Positions 8,661 through 17,248 of a stretch of 64,000 nt of DNA are shown in pieces; the stretch's first letter is position 1, and each line of letters begins with the position of its first letter. Origin of the DNA: Hydrogenoanaerobacterium sp032017025 (GTDB lineage Bacteria > Bacillota > Clostridia > Oscillospirales > Ruminococcaceae); contig NZ_DALZQO010000001.1 in NCBI RefSeq assembly GCF_032017025.1, positions 186,001 to 250,000 of the forward strand, in the 5' to 3' direction. The notes beneath the pieces were generated by a model, which saw only the letters and a list, made by a program, of their open reading frames with translations, had not been told where the DNA came from and made no database searches. The translations under genes and the position numbers were made by a program.

Positions 8661-9335
8661 TTATTGCCTCCATTCCAAATCGTCAGCAATAATATGCCCA
8701 TGCTCAATTGTCAGAACTCTGCGGTTAAACTGCGCCACCAAATCGTGCTCATGTGTTACCATGATTACAGTTGTGCCAACGTTGTTGATCTCGTTCAAAA
8801 GGTCGACGATTTCATAAGATAATTCGGGATCGATATTGCCGGTAGGCTCGTCCGCAATAATAAGACGAGGGTTGTTGACCAGTGCACGCGCTAGTGCGAC
8901 ACGCTGCTGTTCACCGCCCGAAAGCTGGTCGGGCATACATTTTGCCTTAGAACCAAGCCCCACCAGCCCTAAAATGTAAGGAACACGGCGACGGATGTCG
9001 CGGGGGGATACGTCAGTGACGCGCAACGCAAATGCTACGTTGTCAAATACATTCATACTCGGAATTAACCGGAAGTCTTGAAACACTACGCCAAGCGAAC
9101 GGCGAAACTTTGGAATTTGCCGGCGTTTCATTTTAGAAAGCTTAAAGCCGTTGACCTCAACCTCACCCGAGGTGGGAACCTCCTCGTGCAGCAACATCTT
9201 GATAAGCGTGGATTTGCCCGCGCCCGATGAGCCCACGATGAAAACAAACTCTCCGTCTTGGATCTCTAAATTTACGTCCTTTAGAGCCACTGTGCCGTTT
9301 TTGTAGGTTTTAGACACATTGGTAAATTTTATCAC
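8661..9335 (-). CDS. ftsE: Cell division ATP-binding protein FtsE
   Basis: ABC ATPase partner of FtsX. The 224-residue form starts at the GTG at 9335, giving MIKFTNVSKTYKNG, the usual FtsE beginning, behind a GAGGGCGGT ribosome site; another GTG two codons upstream is possible. Walker A is GSSGAGKST, the signature is LSGGEQQR, Walker B is LIIADEPTGN, and the switch histidine lies in TVIMVTHEH. All catalytic residues are present. The stop is one base before the ftsX start, and ftsX, the M23 hydrolase and the S41 homologue follow in that order. Together they look like a division-coupled wall-cleavage module. Confidence 0.95.
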   Translation of the reverse strand: MIKFTNVSKTYKNGTVALKDVNLEIQDGEFVFIVGSSGAGKSTLIKMLLHEEVPTSGEVEVNGFKLSKMKRRQIPKFRRSLGVVFQDFRLIPSMNVFDNVAFALRVTDVSPRDIRRRVPYILGLVGLGSKAKCMPDQLSGGEQQRVALARALVNNPRLIIADEPTGNIDPELSYEIVDLLNEINNVGTTVIMVTHEHDLVAQFNRRVLTIEHGHIIADDLEWRQ

Positions 9336-9365
9336 TTGCACACCGCCCTCTAATCAGGACTGCCA

Positions 9366-9405
9366 TTTTTAAACCTCCAAAATGGCATAATACCGCCTTG
9401 GAGGT
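9366..9405 (-). terminator. Terminator after the CdaR-type regulator
   Basis: The minus strand reads ACCTCCAA, a 17-base loop, TTGGAGGT and then TTTAAAAA, starting about 24 bp after the stop codon at 9429. Confidence 0.65.
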
Positions 9406-9428
9406 CAAAAACTCGCTAAAAAAGTCCT

Positions 9429-10514
9429 TTAATATTTGATTGGATTGGCTGTTAGGTATTTTTTAACCATAAGTGCAACCTTGAAAATAATTGCATGGTC
9501 AAATTCTCTCAAGTCTAAGCCCGTCAGCTTCTTGATCTTTTCCAGACGATAAACGAGGGTGTTTCTGTGAACAAACAGTTTTCTGGAGGTTTCAGAAACG
9601 TTCAAGTTGTTTTCGAAGAACTTCTGGATTGTGAACAGGGTTTCCTGATCCAGACTTTCAATCGAGCCCTTTTTGAACACCTCGCGCAAGAACATCTCGC
9701 ACAGAGTTGTAGGCAACTGATAGATGAGTCTCGCAATACCTAAATTGTCATAGCTGATAATGGATTTTTCGGTATCGAACACTTTACCGACTTCAAGCGC
9801 AACCTGTGCCTCTTTGAACGAACGCGCAAGATCCCTAACGCCGTCCACCGAGGTGCCAATGCCCACAATTGCGCGGGTGTGGAACTCGCCGCCCAGTGTA
9901 TCTACAATGGAGCGTGCAAGCTTCTCGAGATCTTTCACTGCAATGCCCGTTTTAATCTCTTTGACCAGAACAATATCCGATTCGCTGATGTTGAACACAA
10001 AATCCTTTTGCTTATCGGGGAACAGGTTCTGGATGACGTCAAAGGAGGAGATGTCGTTCGCCGCGACGACTCGAATGAGAAGTACCGCGCGGGATACATC
10101 GGTGTTAAAGTGCAGCTCCTTTGCCTTTACAAAGATATCGCCGGGAAGAATGTTGTCCAGAATGACGTTTTTGATAAAGTTGTTTCTATCATACTTTTCA
10201 TCGTAGTACTGCTTGATTGTGAGCAATGAAATTGCAAGAACGCTGCAAAACTTGGAAGCAATCTCATCGTTCCCCTGCACAAACACTACATACTCCGGCT
10301 TAATTCTACTGCCAAAAGGCTTGTAGGTAAAGCCGTCTTTGGTGAAGGTATCGCTGATATCCATATTTTCAAAGGATGCAAGCTCTGCCTTCTCGCCAAT
10401 TCTGGTCAGGTCACTGCAGGAGATGATTGTCTCCGAATCGTCGATCACACCAACTATTCTGTCAATGGAATCTCGCATTTGATGGATTACGCCTTGAAAC
10501 AGTCTGTTCGACAT
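9429..10514 (-). CDS. CdaR/PucR-family transcriptional regulator
   Basis: A 361-residue regulator. The ATG at 10514 lies behind AGAGGGGA and is preferred over the upstream extension. The middle part (about residues 130-280) resembles the GGDEF-like CdaR domain. The C-terminus holds the PucR-type helix-turn-helix, seen as LNVSETSRKLFVHRNTLVYR followed by LEKIKKLTGLDLR. Family members control uptake or use of sugar acids, purines or amino acids, but no such genes lie beside it: it stands alone between ftsE and an RsuA-type gene, so its targets are unknown. A 17-bp perfect palindrome just upstream could be its own operator. Confidence 0.88.
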   Translation of the reverse strand: MSNRLFQGVIHQMRDSIDRIVGVIDDSETIISCSDLTRIGEKAELASFENMDISDTFTKDGFTYKPFGSRIKPEYVVFVQGNDEIASKFCSVLAISLLTIKQYYDEKYDRNNFIKNVILDNILPGDIFVKAKELHFNTDVSRAVLLIRVVAANDISSFDVIQNLFPDKQKDFVFNISESDIVLVKEIKTGIAVKDLEKLARSIVDTLGGEFHTRAIVGIGTSVDGVRDLARSFKEAQVALEVGKVFDTEKSIISYDNLGIARLIYQLPTTLCEMFLREVFKKGSIESLDQETLFTIQKFFENNLNVSETSRKLFVHRNTLVYRLEKIKKLTGLDLREFDHAIIFKVALMVKKYLTANPIKY

Positions 10515-10539
10515 AAAAATCCCCTCTTTGCTTATTATA

Positions 10540-10556
10540 TTCGGCAAATTGCCGAA
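10540..10556. promoter_or_regulatory. 17-bp perfect palindrome upstream of the CdaR-type regulator
   Basis: TTCGGCAA and TTGCCGAA flank a single central base. It directly abuts a TATAAT on the minus strand (10534-10539) and would fill a 17-bp spacer, but the matching -35 position is poor. It is a candidate operator for autoregulation; the palindrome itself is certain, the role is inference. Confidence 0.5.
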
Positions 10557-10790
10557 AGCCATTCGCTGTCATGATTGCCAATCATATTTATTCTACCGAA
10601 TATTTTGTCAATTTGCAACACAATAAACAAAAAAAGTTGTGGATGAATGTGCGAAATCTGCAATTTTTTTTTCTAGTATCATCCTAAGTACCCATTTTAA
10701 ACTATTTTTATGAGAAAAATGTGAACAAACAACCCTTTTGTTCCTTGTTTCATCCAACATCGGTTAATATTTTTGTAATAATTACAAATG

Positions 10791-11513
10791 TTAAATTTTT
10801 GTCGTAATCTGTTTAAGCTCATCTTGAGTGAGCTCTCTGCATTCACCCGGGGCTAACGATTCATCAAGGTAAAGTGCGCCCATGCGTATGCGCTGCAAAT
10901 GAACCACCTTGCGCCCAAAATGCTCAAACATCCGTTTGATTTGGTGGTACATACCTTCAATGAGAATCACCTCAACCAACTCCCGCTTGCCTGTTTCAAG
11001 TATTTTAAGGCGTGCAGGCTTGCAGTCGGTGTTGAGGTCGAGCGCGAAGCCCTCTTCAAACTTTACCATAATTTCTTCATCAATCGGCTGGTCCAGTTGT
11101 GCAATATAGGTTTTAGGTACATGGTTTTTTGGCGAAAGAATACGATGAGCAAAATCGCCATCGTTGGTGATGAGTAGAAAGCCAACCGTATCCTTATCCA
11201 GCCTGCCGGCAGGAAACAATCCGTCACGCAGCAGCTCCTGAGGAACAAGGTCAATTACCGTACGCTCCCTGTTGTCGCGGGTGGCAGAAACCACCCCAGC
11301 CGGCTTATTCATCATAATATAGCTGTATTTTGAGATTGAAACCGGCTCACCGCAAAGCGATACCTTGTCCTTCTCCATATCGATTTTCAGGTCTGCCGAT
11401 TTCACCACTAAGCCATTGACACTCACCAAGCCCTTGCGCACCATGGCTTTTACGTCCTTGCGCGAAAAGGTGGATTGTGCCGCCAGCAGCTTGTCCAATC
11501 GTTCGGGTTTCAT
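10791..11513 (-). CDS. rsuA: RsuA-family 16S rRNA pseudouridine synthase
   Basis: Converts a uridine in rRNA to pseudouridine; RsuA itself acts on U516 of 16S rRNA. The 240-residue protein starts with an S4 RNA-binding domain (LDKLLAAQSTFSRKDVKAMV, about residues 6-25) and continues with the synthase core. The catalytic Asp lies in PAGRLDKDTVGFLL, and MMNKPAGVVSATRD is the usual upstream strand. EGMYHQIKRMFEHFG is the conserved C-terminal motif. The start overlaps the end of the MATE gene by four bases (ATGA), so the two are coupled. The RsuA assignment over RluB/RluE rests on length and motifs and is fairly but not fully secure. Confidence 0.88.
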   Translation of the reverse strand: MKPERLDKLLAAQSTFSRKDVKAMVRKGLVSVNGLVVKSADLKIDMEKDKVSLCGEPVSISKYSYIMMNKPAGVVSATRDNRERTVIDLVPQELLRDGLFPAGRLDKDTVGFLLITNDGDFAHRILSPKNHVPKTYIAQLDQPIDEEIMVKFEEGFALDLNTDCKPARLKILETGKRELVEVILIEGMYHQIKRMFEHFGRKVVHLQRIRMGALYLDESLAPGECRELTQDELKQITTKI

Positions 11514-12850
11514 AGGGTACCCCCCAGCGGAATTTTACTTTGAACCTTTTTGTAGTAAACCGTACCAACAATATCAGCAAAAGCCCAGCCGATAGGGATA
11601 GCCCACCAGATACCGTCCAGCTTTAGAAAAGGTACCAGCGCGTATGCAAGCGTTACACGTGTGCCAAGAGAAATAACGGACAGCACGATAGACATTGTTA
11701 CGTTGCCCAGCCCGCGGTACAAACCGTAGAAAAGGAACAGATAACCAATGAGGCAATAAAATGCGCTTACCACGCGCAGGTAGTGCCCGCCAATGGCAAT
11801 AACGGCTGTCTCGGTTGGGCGCACAAAAATCAGCATCAGCTGATCGGAAAACAGCCATACCAAAGCTGAAATCACCAGACAAAATACGGTAATCAGCAGT
11901 ATGCTCACCTTAATGCCCTCACGAATTCGCTGCTGCTTTTGCGCACCCTTGTTCTGTGCAATATAAGTGGCAAAAGCATTCCCAAAATCCTGCACCGGCA
12001 TGTAGGCGAACGAATCAATCTTAACTGCCGCCGCAAACGCAGCCATTGTGGTCGCACCAAATGAGTTGACCAGCCCCTGTATCATCAGAATACCGAAGTT
12101 CATAACAGATTGCTGTACCGAAGTTAACAGCGAATAGCTTGCGGTCAAACGAAAGATGCGTTTGCTGAAGGTAATTTCTCTTAATTTAAAGCTTAAAAAA
12201 TCAATCTTTTTGATACAGTAAATTAGGCATAAAACCGCCGATAACAACTGCGCAATCACCGTTGCAATCGCCGCACCCTCAATACCCATCTGAAAGTTGA
12301 TGACAAATACAAGGTCGAGCACTACGTTTGTAAGTGCTGCGAGAATAAGAAAATACAAGGGTATTTTTGAGTTGCCCAGCGCACGCAGCAGCCCCGCCGC
12401 CCAGTTGTATAAAAACGTGAAAAAAATTCCACTAAAAATGATAAGTAAGTAGCTTTTTGTGTCCTCCACCAGTTCGGCGGGTACATTCATAAGTGTGATG
12501 ATGCCATCTACAAAGACGATTGACAGCACGCTGAGCACCAGCGATGTCACACCAATAAAAATAAAGGATGTAGAAATACTGCTTTTCAGATCCTCAAAGT
12601 TTTTCGCCCCAAAAAATTGTGAAAACACCACCGACGCTCCCATGCAAAGCCCAAGCAAAATCGAGGTGAGAAACACCATTAGTGTAAACGAAGAACCTAC
12701 CGCTGCCAGCGCTTCTGTGCCAACAAAACGCCCTACAACTATGGAGTCCACAACGTTGTAGAGCTGTTGAAACAAATTACCGATTACCATTGGGATTGCA
12801 AATGCAGCAATCACCTTTGATGGCGCGCCGGTAGTTAAATCTTTTACCAT
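11510..12850 (-). CDS. MATE family multidrug/metabolite exporter
   Basis: A 446-residue membrane protein with about twelve hydrophobic segments in two homologous halves, typical of MATE (MatE) transporters that export drugs or metabolites using Na+ or H+ gradients. The beginning MVKDLTTGAPSKVIAAFAIP and the motif LFQQLYNVVDSIVVGRFVG belong to the NorM/DinF-like branch common in Clostridia. The ATG at 12850 is preferred; an in-frame GTG lies three codons upstream. It is the upstream partner of the rsuA-type gene, with a four-base overlap. Substrate cannot be read from the sequence. Confidence 0.93.
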   Translation of the reverse strand: MVKDLTTGAPSKVIAAFAIPMVIGNLFQQLYNVVDSIVVGRFVGTEALAAVGSSFTLMVFLTSILLGLCMGASVVFSQFFGAKNFEDLKSSISTSFIFIGVTSLVLSVLSIVFVDGIITLMNVPAELVEDTKSYLLIIFSGIFFTFLYNWAAGLLRALGNSKIPLYFLILAALTNVVLDLVFVINFQMGIEGAAIATVIAQLLSAVLCLIYCIKKIDFLSFKLREITFSKRIFRLTASYSLLTSVQQSVMNFGILMIQGLVNSFGATTMAAFAAAVKIDSFAYMPVQDFGNAFATYIAQNKGAQKQQRIREGIKVSILLITVFCLVISALVWLFSDQLMLIFVRPTETAVIAIGGHYLRVVSAFYCLIGYLFLFYGLYRGLGNVTMSIVLSVISLGTRVTLAYALVPFLKLDGIWWAIPIGWAFADIVGTVYYKKVQSKIPLGGTL

Positions 12851-12898
12851 TTGATACACTCATTTCTTAAATTACTGCATATGAGTATACCATAAAAA

Positions 12899-12931
12899 AT
12901 AAAAAAAGGCACGCTTTTGCGCACCTTTTAT
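12899..12931 (-). terminator. Terminator after the DUF4830 gene
   Basis: The minus strand reads AAGGTGCGC, AAAA, GCGTGCC and a seven-T run, ending shortly before the MATE gene starts. Two G-U pairs lie in the stem. Confidence 0.75.
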
Positions 12932-12935
12932 AGAA

Positions 12936-13634
12936 TTACTCCTCCCCTTGCAACGCTTTCATGATTTCAGCAAGATCCTGTGTCATGGTATCCTCAACCG
13001 GCGGTTCGGCAGAGGGGTCTGCTATCACTTCCTCTTCAGAGGAAGATTGAGCCAGCACCCCACCCAAGGGCTGCTCAGTCACCGCAGTCTCCTCGTCGGG
13101 TAACGGCAGCTCCTTGACGGTTTCCATTGCAGCGGAGTTAGCCGCAAAGCCATGCATAAAGCCATTCAACTCGGTAGAACAAACGTCGCCCCCAATCACT
13201 TTCCCCTGCAGCACTAAGATATTAATCCGCGCATTGTCGGGGTAATCGGGGTAATTTGTAATTTTATAGGTATAACGTTTGCAGCGCTCGCCCTTGTGTT
13301 TTTCGAGGTTAAAGTTTTGCTTTTTCTGTAAATTGTTGTATTGGTCATACACTTCGTCAAACTTTTCGGGGATTACAATTTCCGCAATCTCCTCCGCTTC
13401 TTCTTCCACCTGCCAGCCGAACTGCGAGATAAACGTATGGCGGTCTTTTTCGGTTTTCGCCACCCCTTTGGAGGCATTTTTGCTGATTTTCGTACTGGTC
13501 TCCAGCTCAACTTTTGCGTCGGTGCTTGAAATGCGCAGCCCAATGCCATATACTAACAGCGCAATTACCGCCACAAACATAATGCCCAGGCCCAAAAGCC
13601 GCCTGCTTGATATTTTATAGGATTTTACAAACAT
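12936..13634 (-). CDS. Membrane-anchored DUF4830 protein
   Basis: A 232-residue protein with one N-terminal membrane helix (LLGLGIMFVAVIALLVYGIG, about residues 12-31) and an outside domain of about 100 residues. The segments FISQFGWQVEEEAEEIAEI, IPEKFDEVYDQYNNLQKKQ and IGGDVCSTELNGFMHGF match my memory of the DUF4830 family from Clostridia; its function is unknown. The last 55 residues are acidic and Pro/Ser-rich, probably disordered. The ATG at 13634 lies behind GGGGGAG; the longer open frame upstream overlaps the end of the antiporter region and is not favoured. It forms its own transcript, between the antiporter and the MATE gene. Confidence 0.82.
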   Translation of the reverse strand: MFVKSYKISSRRLLGLGIMFVAVIALLVYGIGLRISSTDAKVELETSTKISKNASKGVAKTEKDRHTFISQFGWQVEEEAEEIAEIVIPEKFDEVYDQYNNLQKKQNFNLEKHKGERCKRYTYKITNYPDYPDNARINILVLQGKVIGGDVCSTELNGFMHGFAANSAAMETVKELPLPDEETAVTEQPLGGVLAQSSSEEEVIADPSAEPPVEDTMTQDLAEIMKALQGEE

Positions 13635-13726
13635 AGCCACTCCCCCAACTGATTTTTGTCTCATCACCAATATATGAGGGGCAGGGACGAAATATATCAA
13701 ATCTGTACTGTGACGTATCACACTTT

Positions 13727-14905
13727 TTAAGGGCCCTGCAATAATCGGCGGTAGCTCTTGTCCACGCCAATTGCACCGAGCGGTGCAGTAATAAGAATTG
13801 AGAGTACCGCCACTGTCAATACAAGCTGCCCACATGGCAGCCCCATCGAAAGCGGTATCGCTCCGATTGCTGCTTGCACCGTAGCCTTTGGCAGGTAGGC
13901 CAACATGCAAAAAATTCGTTCTTTTACATTGAGGGCTGTTTTGAGCAGGCAGCACCATACACCGAGCATACGAAGCATCAGTGCTCCTAAAATAACCAGT
14001 ACCGCCATTCCCCCTGCCGACAGCGCATAGCGGAGGTCAACTGTAGCCCCCACCAGAACAAACAATAATATTTCAGCCCCTACCCACAGCTTTGAAAATT
14101 TGACGGCAAGCCGCGGCGCGAGTGTCGGGCAGGTTTGCAGAATTGCCGCACTCATACTCATTACCGCCAACAAACCCGAAAACGGTACAACCGTACCAAG
14201 CTGCCTCTCCAAAGCCATCAGCAAGAACGATATGCTGAGCAGGATAATAACCTTGGTAGAATCGCGGATACGCAGGCGGCGAAATAACACCGAAAGGCAC
14301 AGCCCCGCCACAATGCCTACTGCAAGCCCCGTTAAGATGGATACCGGAACCTGTACAAGTGATGTAGCTGAGAATTCTTTGCCACCTGCAAGCCCTGTAA
14401 ACGAGGTGAACAGCACGATGACAAAGACATCATCCACCGATGCACCCGCCATAATCAACTGTGGAATACCCTTATTGGTACCGTAGCGCGTTTCAATCAG
14501 CCGCAGCATGCGCGGCACCACCACTGCAGGCGAGACCGCAGCAACAACCGTACCCATTATGGCAGCCTCTAGAATTGTAACTCCCAACAAAGGCGGAGCA
14601 AGAAGTATTACGCCCGCAATTTCAAACAGCGCCGGAACAAAGCACATTAAAACAGCGGGTCTTCCCACCTTTTTCAGCTCTGCTACATCCAGTGCCAGCC
14701 CCGCACGTGTTAGAATAATTACTAGCGCAAGCTGCCGCAGGTCGGTAGAAATGGCCAGAATTGAACTATCTAGCAGATTCAGTGCGTAAGGGCTCAGTAG
14801 CATTCCAGTAAGCAGCATTCCCAGCAGTGGCGGCAGTTTTAAGCGCCTAAACAGTGAACCAAACAACAGCCCCAGCAGAAAAATGAATGCAAGACTTGTT
14901 AACAT
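13727..14905 (-). CDS. Cation/proton antiporter (CPA/KefB-NhaP type) under fluoride riboswitch control
   Basis: A 392-residue membrane protein with about twelve helices, of the sodium/hydrogen exchanger family. The conserved polar pair lies in MAGASVDDVFVIVLF (about residues 152-166), where the two Asp residues are those expected to bind the cation. There is no C-terminal TrkA-N/RCK domain. An AGGAGGAT ribosome site precedes the start, and a fluoride riboswitch with its own terminator lies directly upstream. Sodium/proton antiporters are among the gene classes known to sit behind fluoride riboswitches, so this transporter probably helps against fluoride or the accompanying acid load. Whether it moves fluoride itself is unknown. 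Confidence 0.9.
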   Translation of the reverse strand: MLTSLAFIFLLGLLFGSLFRRLKLPPLLGMLLTGMLLSPYALNLLDSSILAISTDLRQLALVIILTRAGLALDVAELKKVGRPAVLMCFVPALFEIAGVILLAPPLLGVTILEAAIMGTVVAAVSPAVVVPRMLRLIETRYGTNKGIPQLIMAGASVDDVFVIVLFTSFTGLAGGKEFSATSLVQVPVSILTGLAVGIVAGLCLSVLFRRLRIRDSTKVIILLSISFLLMALERQLGTVVPFSGLLAVMSMSAAILQTCPTLAPRLAVKFSKLWVGAEILLFVLVGATVDLRYALSAGGMAVLVILGALMLRMLGVWCCLLKTALNVKERIFCMLAYLPKATVQAAIGAIPLSMGLPCGQLVLTVAVLSILITAPLGAIGVDKSYRRLLQGP

Positions 14906-14928
14906 AAAAAATCCTCCTGCGCAGAAAT

Positions 14929-15026
14929 AAAAAAGCTGACAATTTCTGCGATAAAAATCACAGAAGTCATCAGCTTAAAAAGCGGTTTTGGCGTTTGCCA
15001 AGGGAGAACCTCATTCCCTTTTATTC
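14929..15026 (-). promoter_or_regulatory. Fluoride riboswitch (crcB motif) with terminator
   Basis: The minus strand reads GGGAATGAGGTTCTCCC, then AAACGCC, ACCGCTT and GCTGATGACTTCTG. This reproduces the order of the crcB aptamer: a GG-GAUG-G-UUC-CC hairpin, the pseudoknot strand and the conserved CUGAUGACU element. The 3' part pairs with GCAGAAATTGTCAGC and runs into TTTTTTATT, so the CUGAUGA element is itself the 5' arm of a terminator (14929-14976). This is an ON switch: fluoride binding would prevent the terminator and allow antiporter expression. Confidence 0.9.
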
Positions 15027-15033
15027 CTCGGTT

Positions 15034-15062
15034 AGTTTAGCACGAGTAAAATGTTTTGTCAA
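15034..15062 (-). promoter_or_regulatory. Promoter of the fluoride-riboswitch transcript
   Basis: On the minus strand a perfect TTGACA (15057-15062) is followed after 17 bp by TAAACT (15034-15039). Transcription would start about 15027, right at the 5' edge of the riboswitch. Confidence 0.8.
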
Positions 15063-15224
15063 CAAAAAAACAGCAAAGCATCGCAACCTATTTATTTTTG
15101 ATGGTGAGTGTTCATCACTTGACAACTGGTTTTAAGAAATAAACCCTGGTTGGTATGACAGCATCTTGTGGGTGCTGTTTCAATTACTTAATTGCACCTT
15201 TAAAAAATCGATTTCAACACGATA

Positions 15225-15256
15225 AAAGCCGCTGTCAAAACTCTGACAGCGGCTTT
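15225..15256 (-). terminator. Terminator after the ATC-hydrolase-family gene
   Basis: AAGCCGCTGTCA and TGACAGCGGCTT pair around a short loop on the minus strand and are followed by TTTTA, about 15 bp after the stop codon. Confidence 0.85.
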
Positions 15257-15270
15257 GCCATTTATAAAGA

Positions 15271-15765
15271 CTATTTGTGGAAGTGCAGACGGCATACACC
15301 ATCGCCTTTGGCAATGGTTTTTTCGATATCCAGTTTCAGCCCCATGCTCTCGGCAATACCACGGTCGCCATCCATAGCGATGTCACAGAGCAGTTCCAGG
15401 TCTTTTCCCTCGTAGCCCAGTTTCTCCCAAGCCTGTACCAGCGGGCACTGGTTGAATTCAGCGATTGCATGGTCATGGTCTTTTTCCAGAACAGTAATCT
15501 CCATATTTTTGCTGCCCTGCTCGTGGAAAAACGCTGTTGCAAAATCTGCCGCGCTGGTAGGATCTTCGCACTGAGCTTTGTATGTTGCAGCATGAATATT
15601 CCCGCACTTTCTGATTGCAGCTCTGCCGATCTTCTCGAAATCCATATTTCCTTTTCTTGCTTCCTCCAGCAGAAGTGCCATCCAGGTTGCACGATGCTCA
15701 ACCGCGCCTCTGATCTGTAGAGTTGTAAAATCGGTATACTTTGGTTGATTGTGTTTAATTGCCAT
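15271..15765 (-). CDS. L-2-amino-thiazoline-4-carboxylic acid hydrolase family protein
   Basis: A 164-residue soluble protein. The blocks AVEHRATWMALLLEEARKGN, CPLVQAWEKLG and ELLCDIAMDGDRGI match the ATC-hydrolase family; true members open a thiazoline ring in a Pseudomonas route to L-cysteine, but most clostridial members are uncharacterised and probably act on something else. Conserved His, Cys and Asp residues (EHR, CPLV, CDIAMDGDR, and HFHK at the very end) could form a metal or catalytic site. An AGGAGG ribosome site precedes the ATG. The gene is transcribed alone, with its own terminator. Confidence 0.8.
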   Translation of the reverse strand: MAIKHNQPKYTDFTTLQIRGAVEHRATWMALLLEEARKGNMDFEKIGRAAIRKCGNIHAATYKAQCEDPTSAADFATAFFHEQGSKNMEITVLEKDHDHAIAEFNQCPLVQAWEKLGYEGKDLELLCDIAMDGDRGIAESMGLKLDIEKTIAKGDGVCRLHFHK

Positions 15766-15844
15766 TGGTAATTCCTCCTAAAATTTGTTTTTATTTACAG
15801 TAAAGTATGTATGCCATACCTTTTGCCAAGTGTCCGCTATCCGG

Positions 15845-17248
15845 TCAGACAATCTTGTCGAGTGCAAGCAAAGCCTGAATGTAAATCTTCACTGCATTTT
15901 CTAAATCTTCTATGAGAATACATTCATTCGGCTCATGGCCGCTGCCAAAAAGCCTTGGTCTGTCATTGCGCCCCGGTCCGTAGCCAACCGCATTAGGCAA
16001 TTTGCGGGCATAGGTTCCCCCGCCCATGGTATAGGGTTTTAAATCAGTCCCCAGCGTATGGTTGCAAATTTCGTTGAGTGCCTGCACCTCCAGGCTGTCG
16101 CAGGGCACATAGGCCGGAGGGTTATTGCTAAGCTTGGTAATGTGGAAACCGGCCAGCCTAAACTGTTCCTGCAGGCGCTGTTTCATCTCCTGCACAGGAG
16201 CCTCAATCGGGTAACGGATGTTGAAATCCAACTCCAGCTTCCCATCTGCCATGCGCAGGATGCCGCAGGTATGCGTCAGTTTTCCGGAAGCTTTGTCTTC
16301 ATAGGGAACTCCAAGCGATGCCCCATAAAAATCTTCCAGTAAACAGGCGACGCTCCCGAGCTTTTCCTGTGTCGGAGTTCCCAGCTGCTTAACCTTTGCC
16401 AATGCTGCGCACAAAATAGCAACCGCATTGACCGAACCTTCTGGGAAGGCAGCGTGTTTTCCGACACCTTGAGCACTTACAAGCAGATTTTCATCCTGTG
16501 TACAAAGAGTGACTCGCTCCAGCCCGGTTAGCACCTCCACCGTCTCAGGAGTGGGATTGCTAATTACCGCAAACGCTTCGGCTGCCACCACATTGGACGC
16601 CTGACCGCCTTGAAGCTGCAACAAGCATGGACATTCCAGCTCTGCTTGAACCTCCATTTCAAGGATTCCTTTTTCCCCGTAACTGACGGAAAAGGAAACG
16701 TCGGGAGTGAAGGAAAAATCCGGCGGCGTATTACGCGAGGTGTAATATACGATATCTTCCATGCCCGATTCCTCAGCACAACCAAGATATAACTGCACTG
16801 TTTTTTCCAGCGAAATTTTATGCTCCTTCAAAAACTTCATAGCATAAAGAGCTGCTATAGCGGGGCCTTTGTTGTCGCCCACGCCACGTCCTACCAGATA
16901 TCCGTCGCGGATGTCTGCCTGATAGGGGTCTTGAAACCATCCGTTGCCCTCAGGCACTACATCCAGATGAGCGAACATGCCGAGCTTTTTTTCCCCAGTT
17001 CCCGGAAGGGTTGCAAGACCATAGTAATACGCATCATTTACGGTCTCCAGCCCGGCTTCTGATGCCAGCTGCAGGGCAATATCCAGTGCCGATGCGACCT
17101 CTCTGCCAAAGGGATATTCTCCATCCGGAGCCGATCGGACACTTTTGCAGCTCACCAGTCGAATGATTTGTTCTACCATTTCATCCTTATTCCAGGCAAT
17201 CCATTGGTCGATCTGCTGACCGAAGGCGTCGTCAAATTTCATTTGCAC
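15845..17248 (-). CDS. M20 family metallopeptidase (PepV/Sapep-like dipeptidase)
   Basis: A 467-residue zinc peptidase, the length of PepV/Sapep dipeptidases. Metal-site blocks are all present: FAHLDVVPEGNGW (His94, Asp96), GRGVGDNKGP (Asp125) and GCAEESGMED (Glu159 catalytic, Glu160 ligand), with FGSGHEPNE near the C-terminus for the last histidine. The start is a GTG whose first base is the last base of the permease stop (TAGTG); an ATG two codons on is an alternative. It is the last gene of the DUF3798 importer operon, so it probably breaks down what that importer brings in, or trims a related dipeptide. That link is inferred from the coupling. Confidence 0.92.
   Translation of the reverse strand: MQMKFDDAFGQQIDQWIAWNKDEMVEQIIRLVSCKSVRSAPDGEYPFGREVASALDIALQLASEAGLETVNDAYYYGLATLPGTGEKKLGMFAHLDVVPEGNGWFQDPYQADIRDGYLVGRGVGDNKGPAIAALYAMKFLKEHKISLEKTVQLYLGCAEESGMEDIVYYTSRNTPPDFSFTPDVSFSVSYGEKGILEMEVQAELECPCLLQLQGGQASNVVAAEAFAVISNPTPETVEVLTGLERVTLCTQDENLLVSAQGVGKHAAFPEGSVNAVAILCAALAKVKQLGTPTQEKLGSVACLLEDFYGASLGVPYEDKASGKLTHTCGILRMADGKLELDFNIRYPIEAPVQEMKQRLQEQFRLAGFHITKLSNNPPAYVPCDSLEVQALNEICNHTLGTDLKPYTMGGGTYARKLPNAVGYGPGRNDRPRLFGSGHEPNECILIEDLENAVKIYIQALLALDKIV

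Noticed and set aside
10768..10788. A/T-rich inverted repeat after the rsuA-type gene
   Set aside because: TTTGTAAT and ATTACAAA could pair, but the stem is weak and has no proper T run, so it is not called as a terminator.
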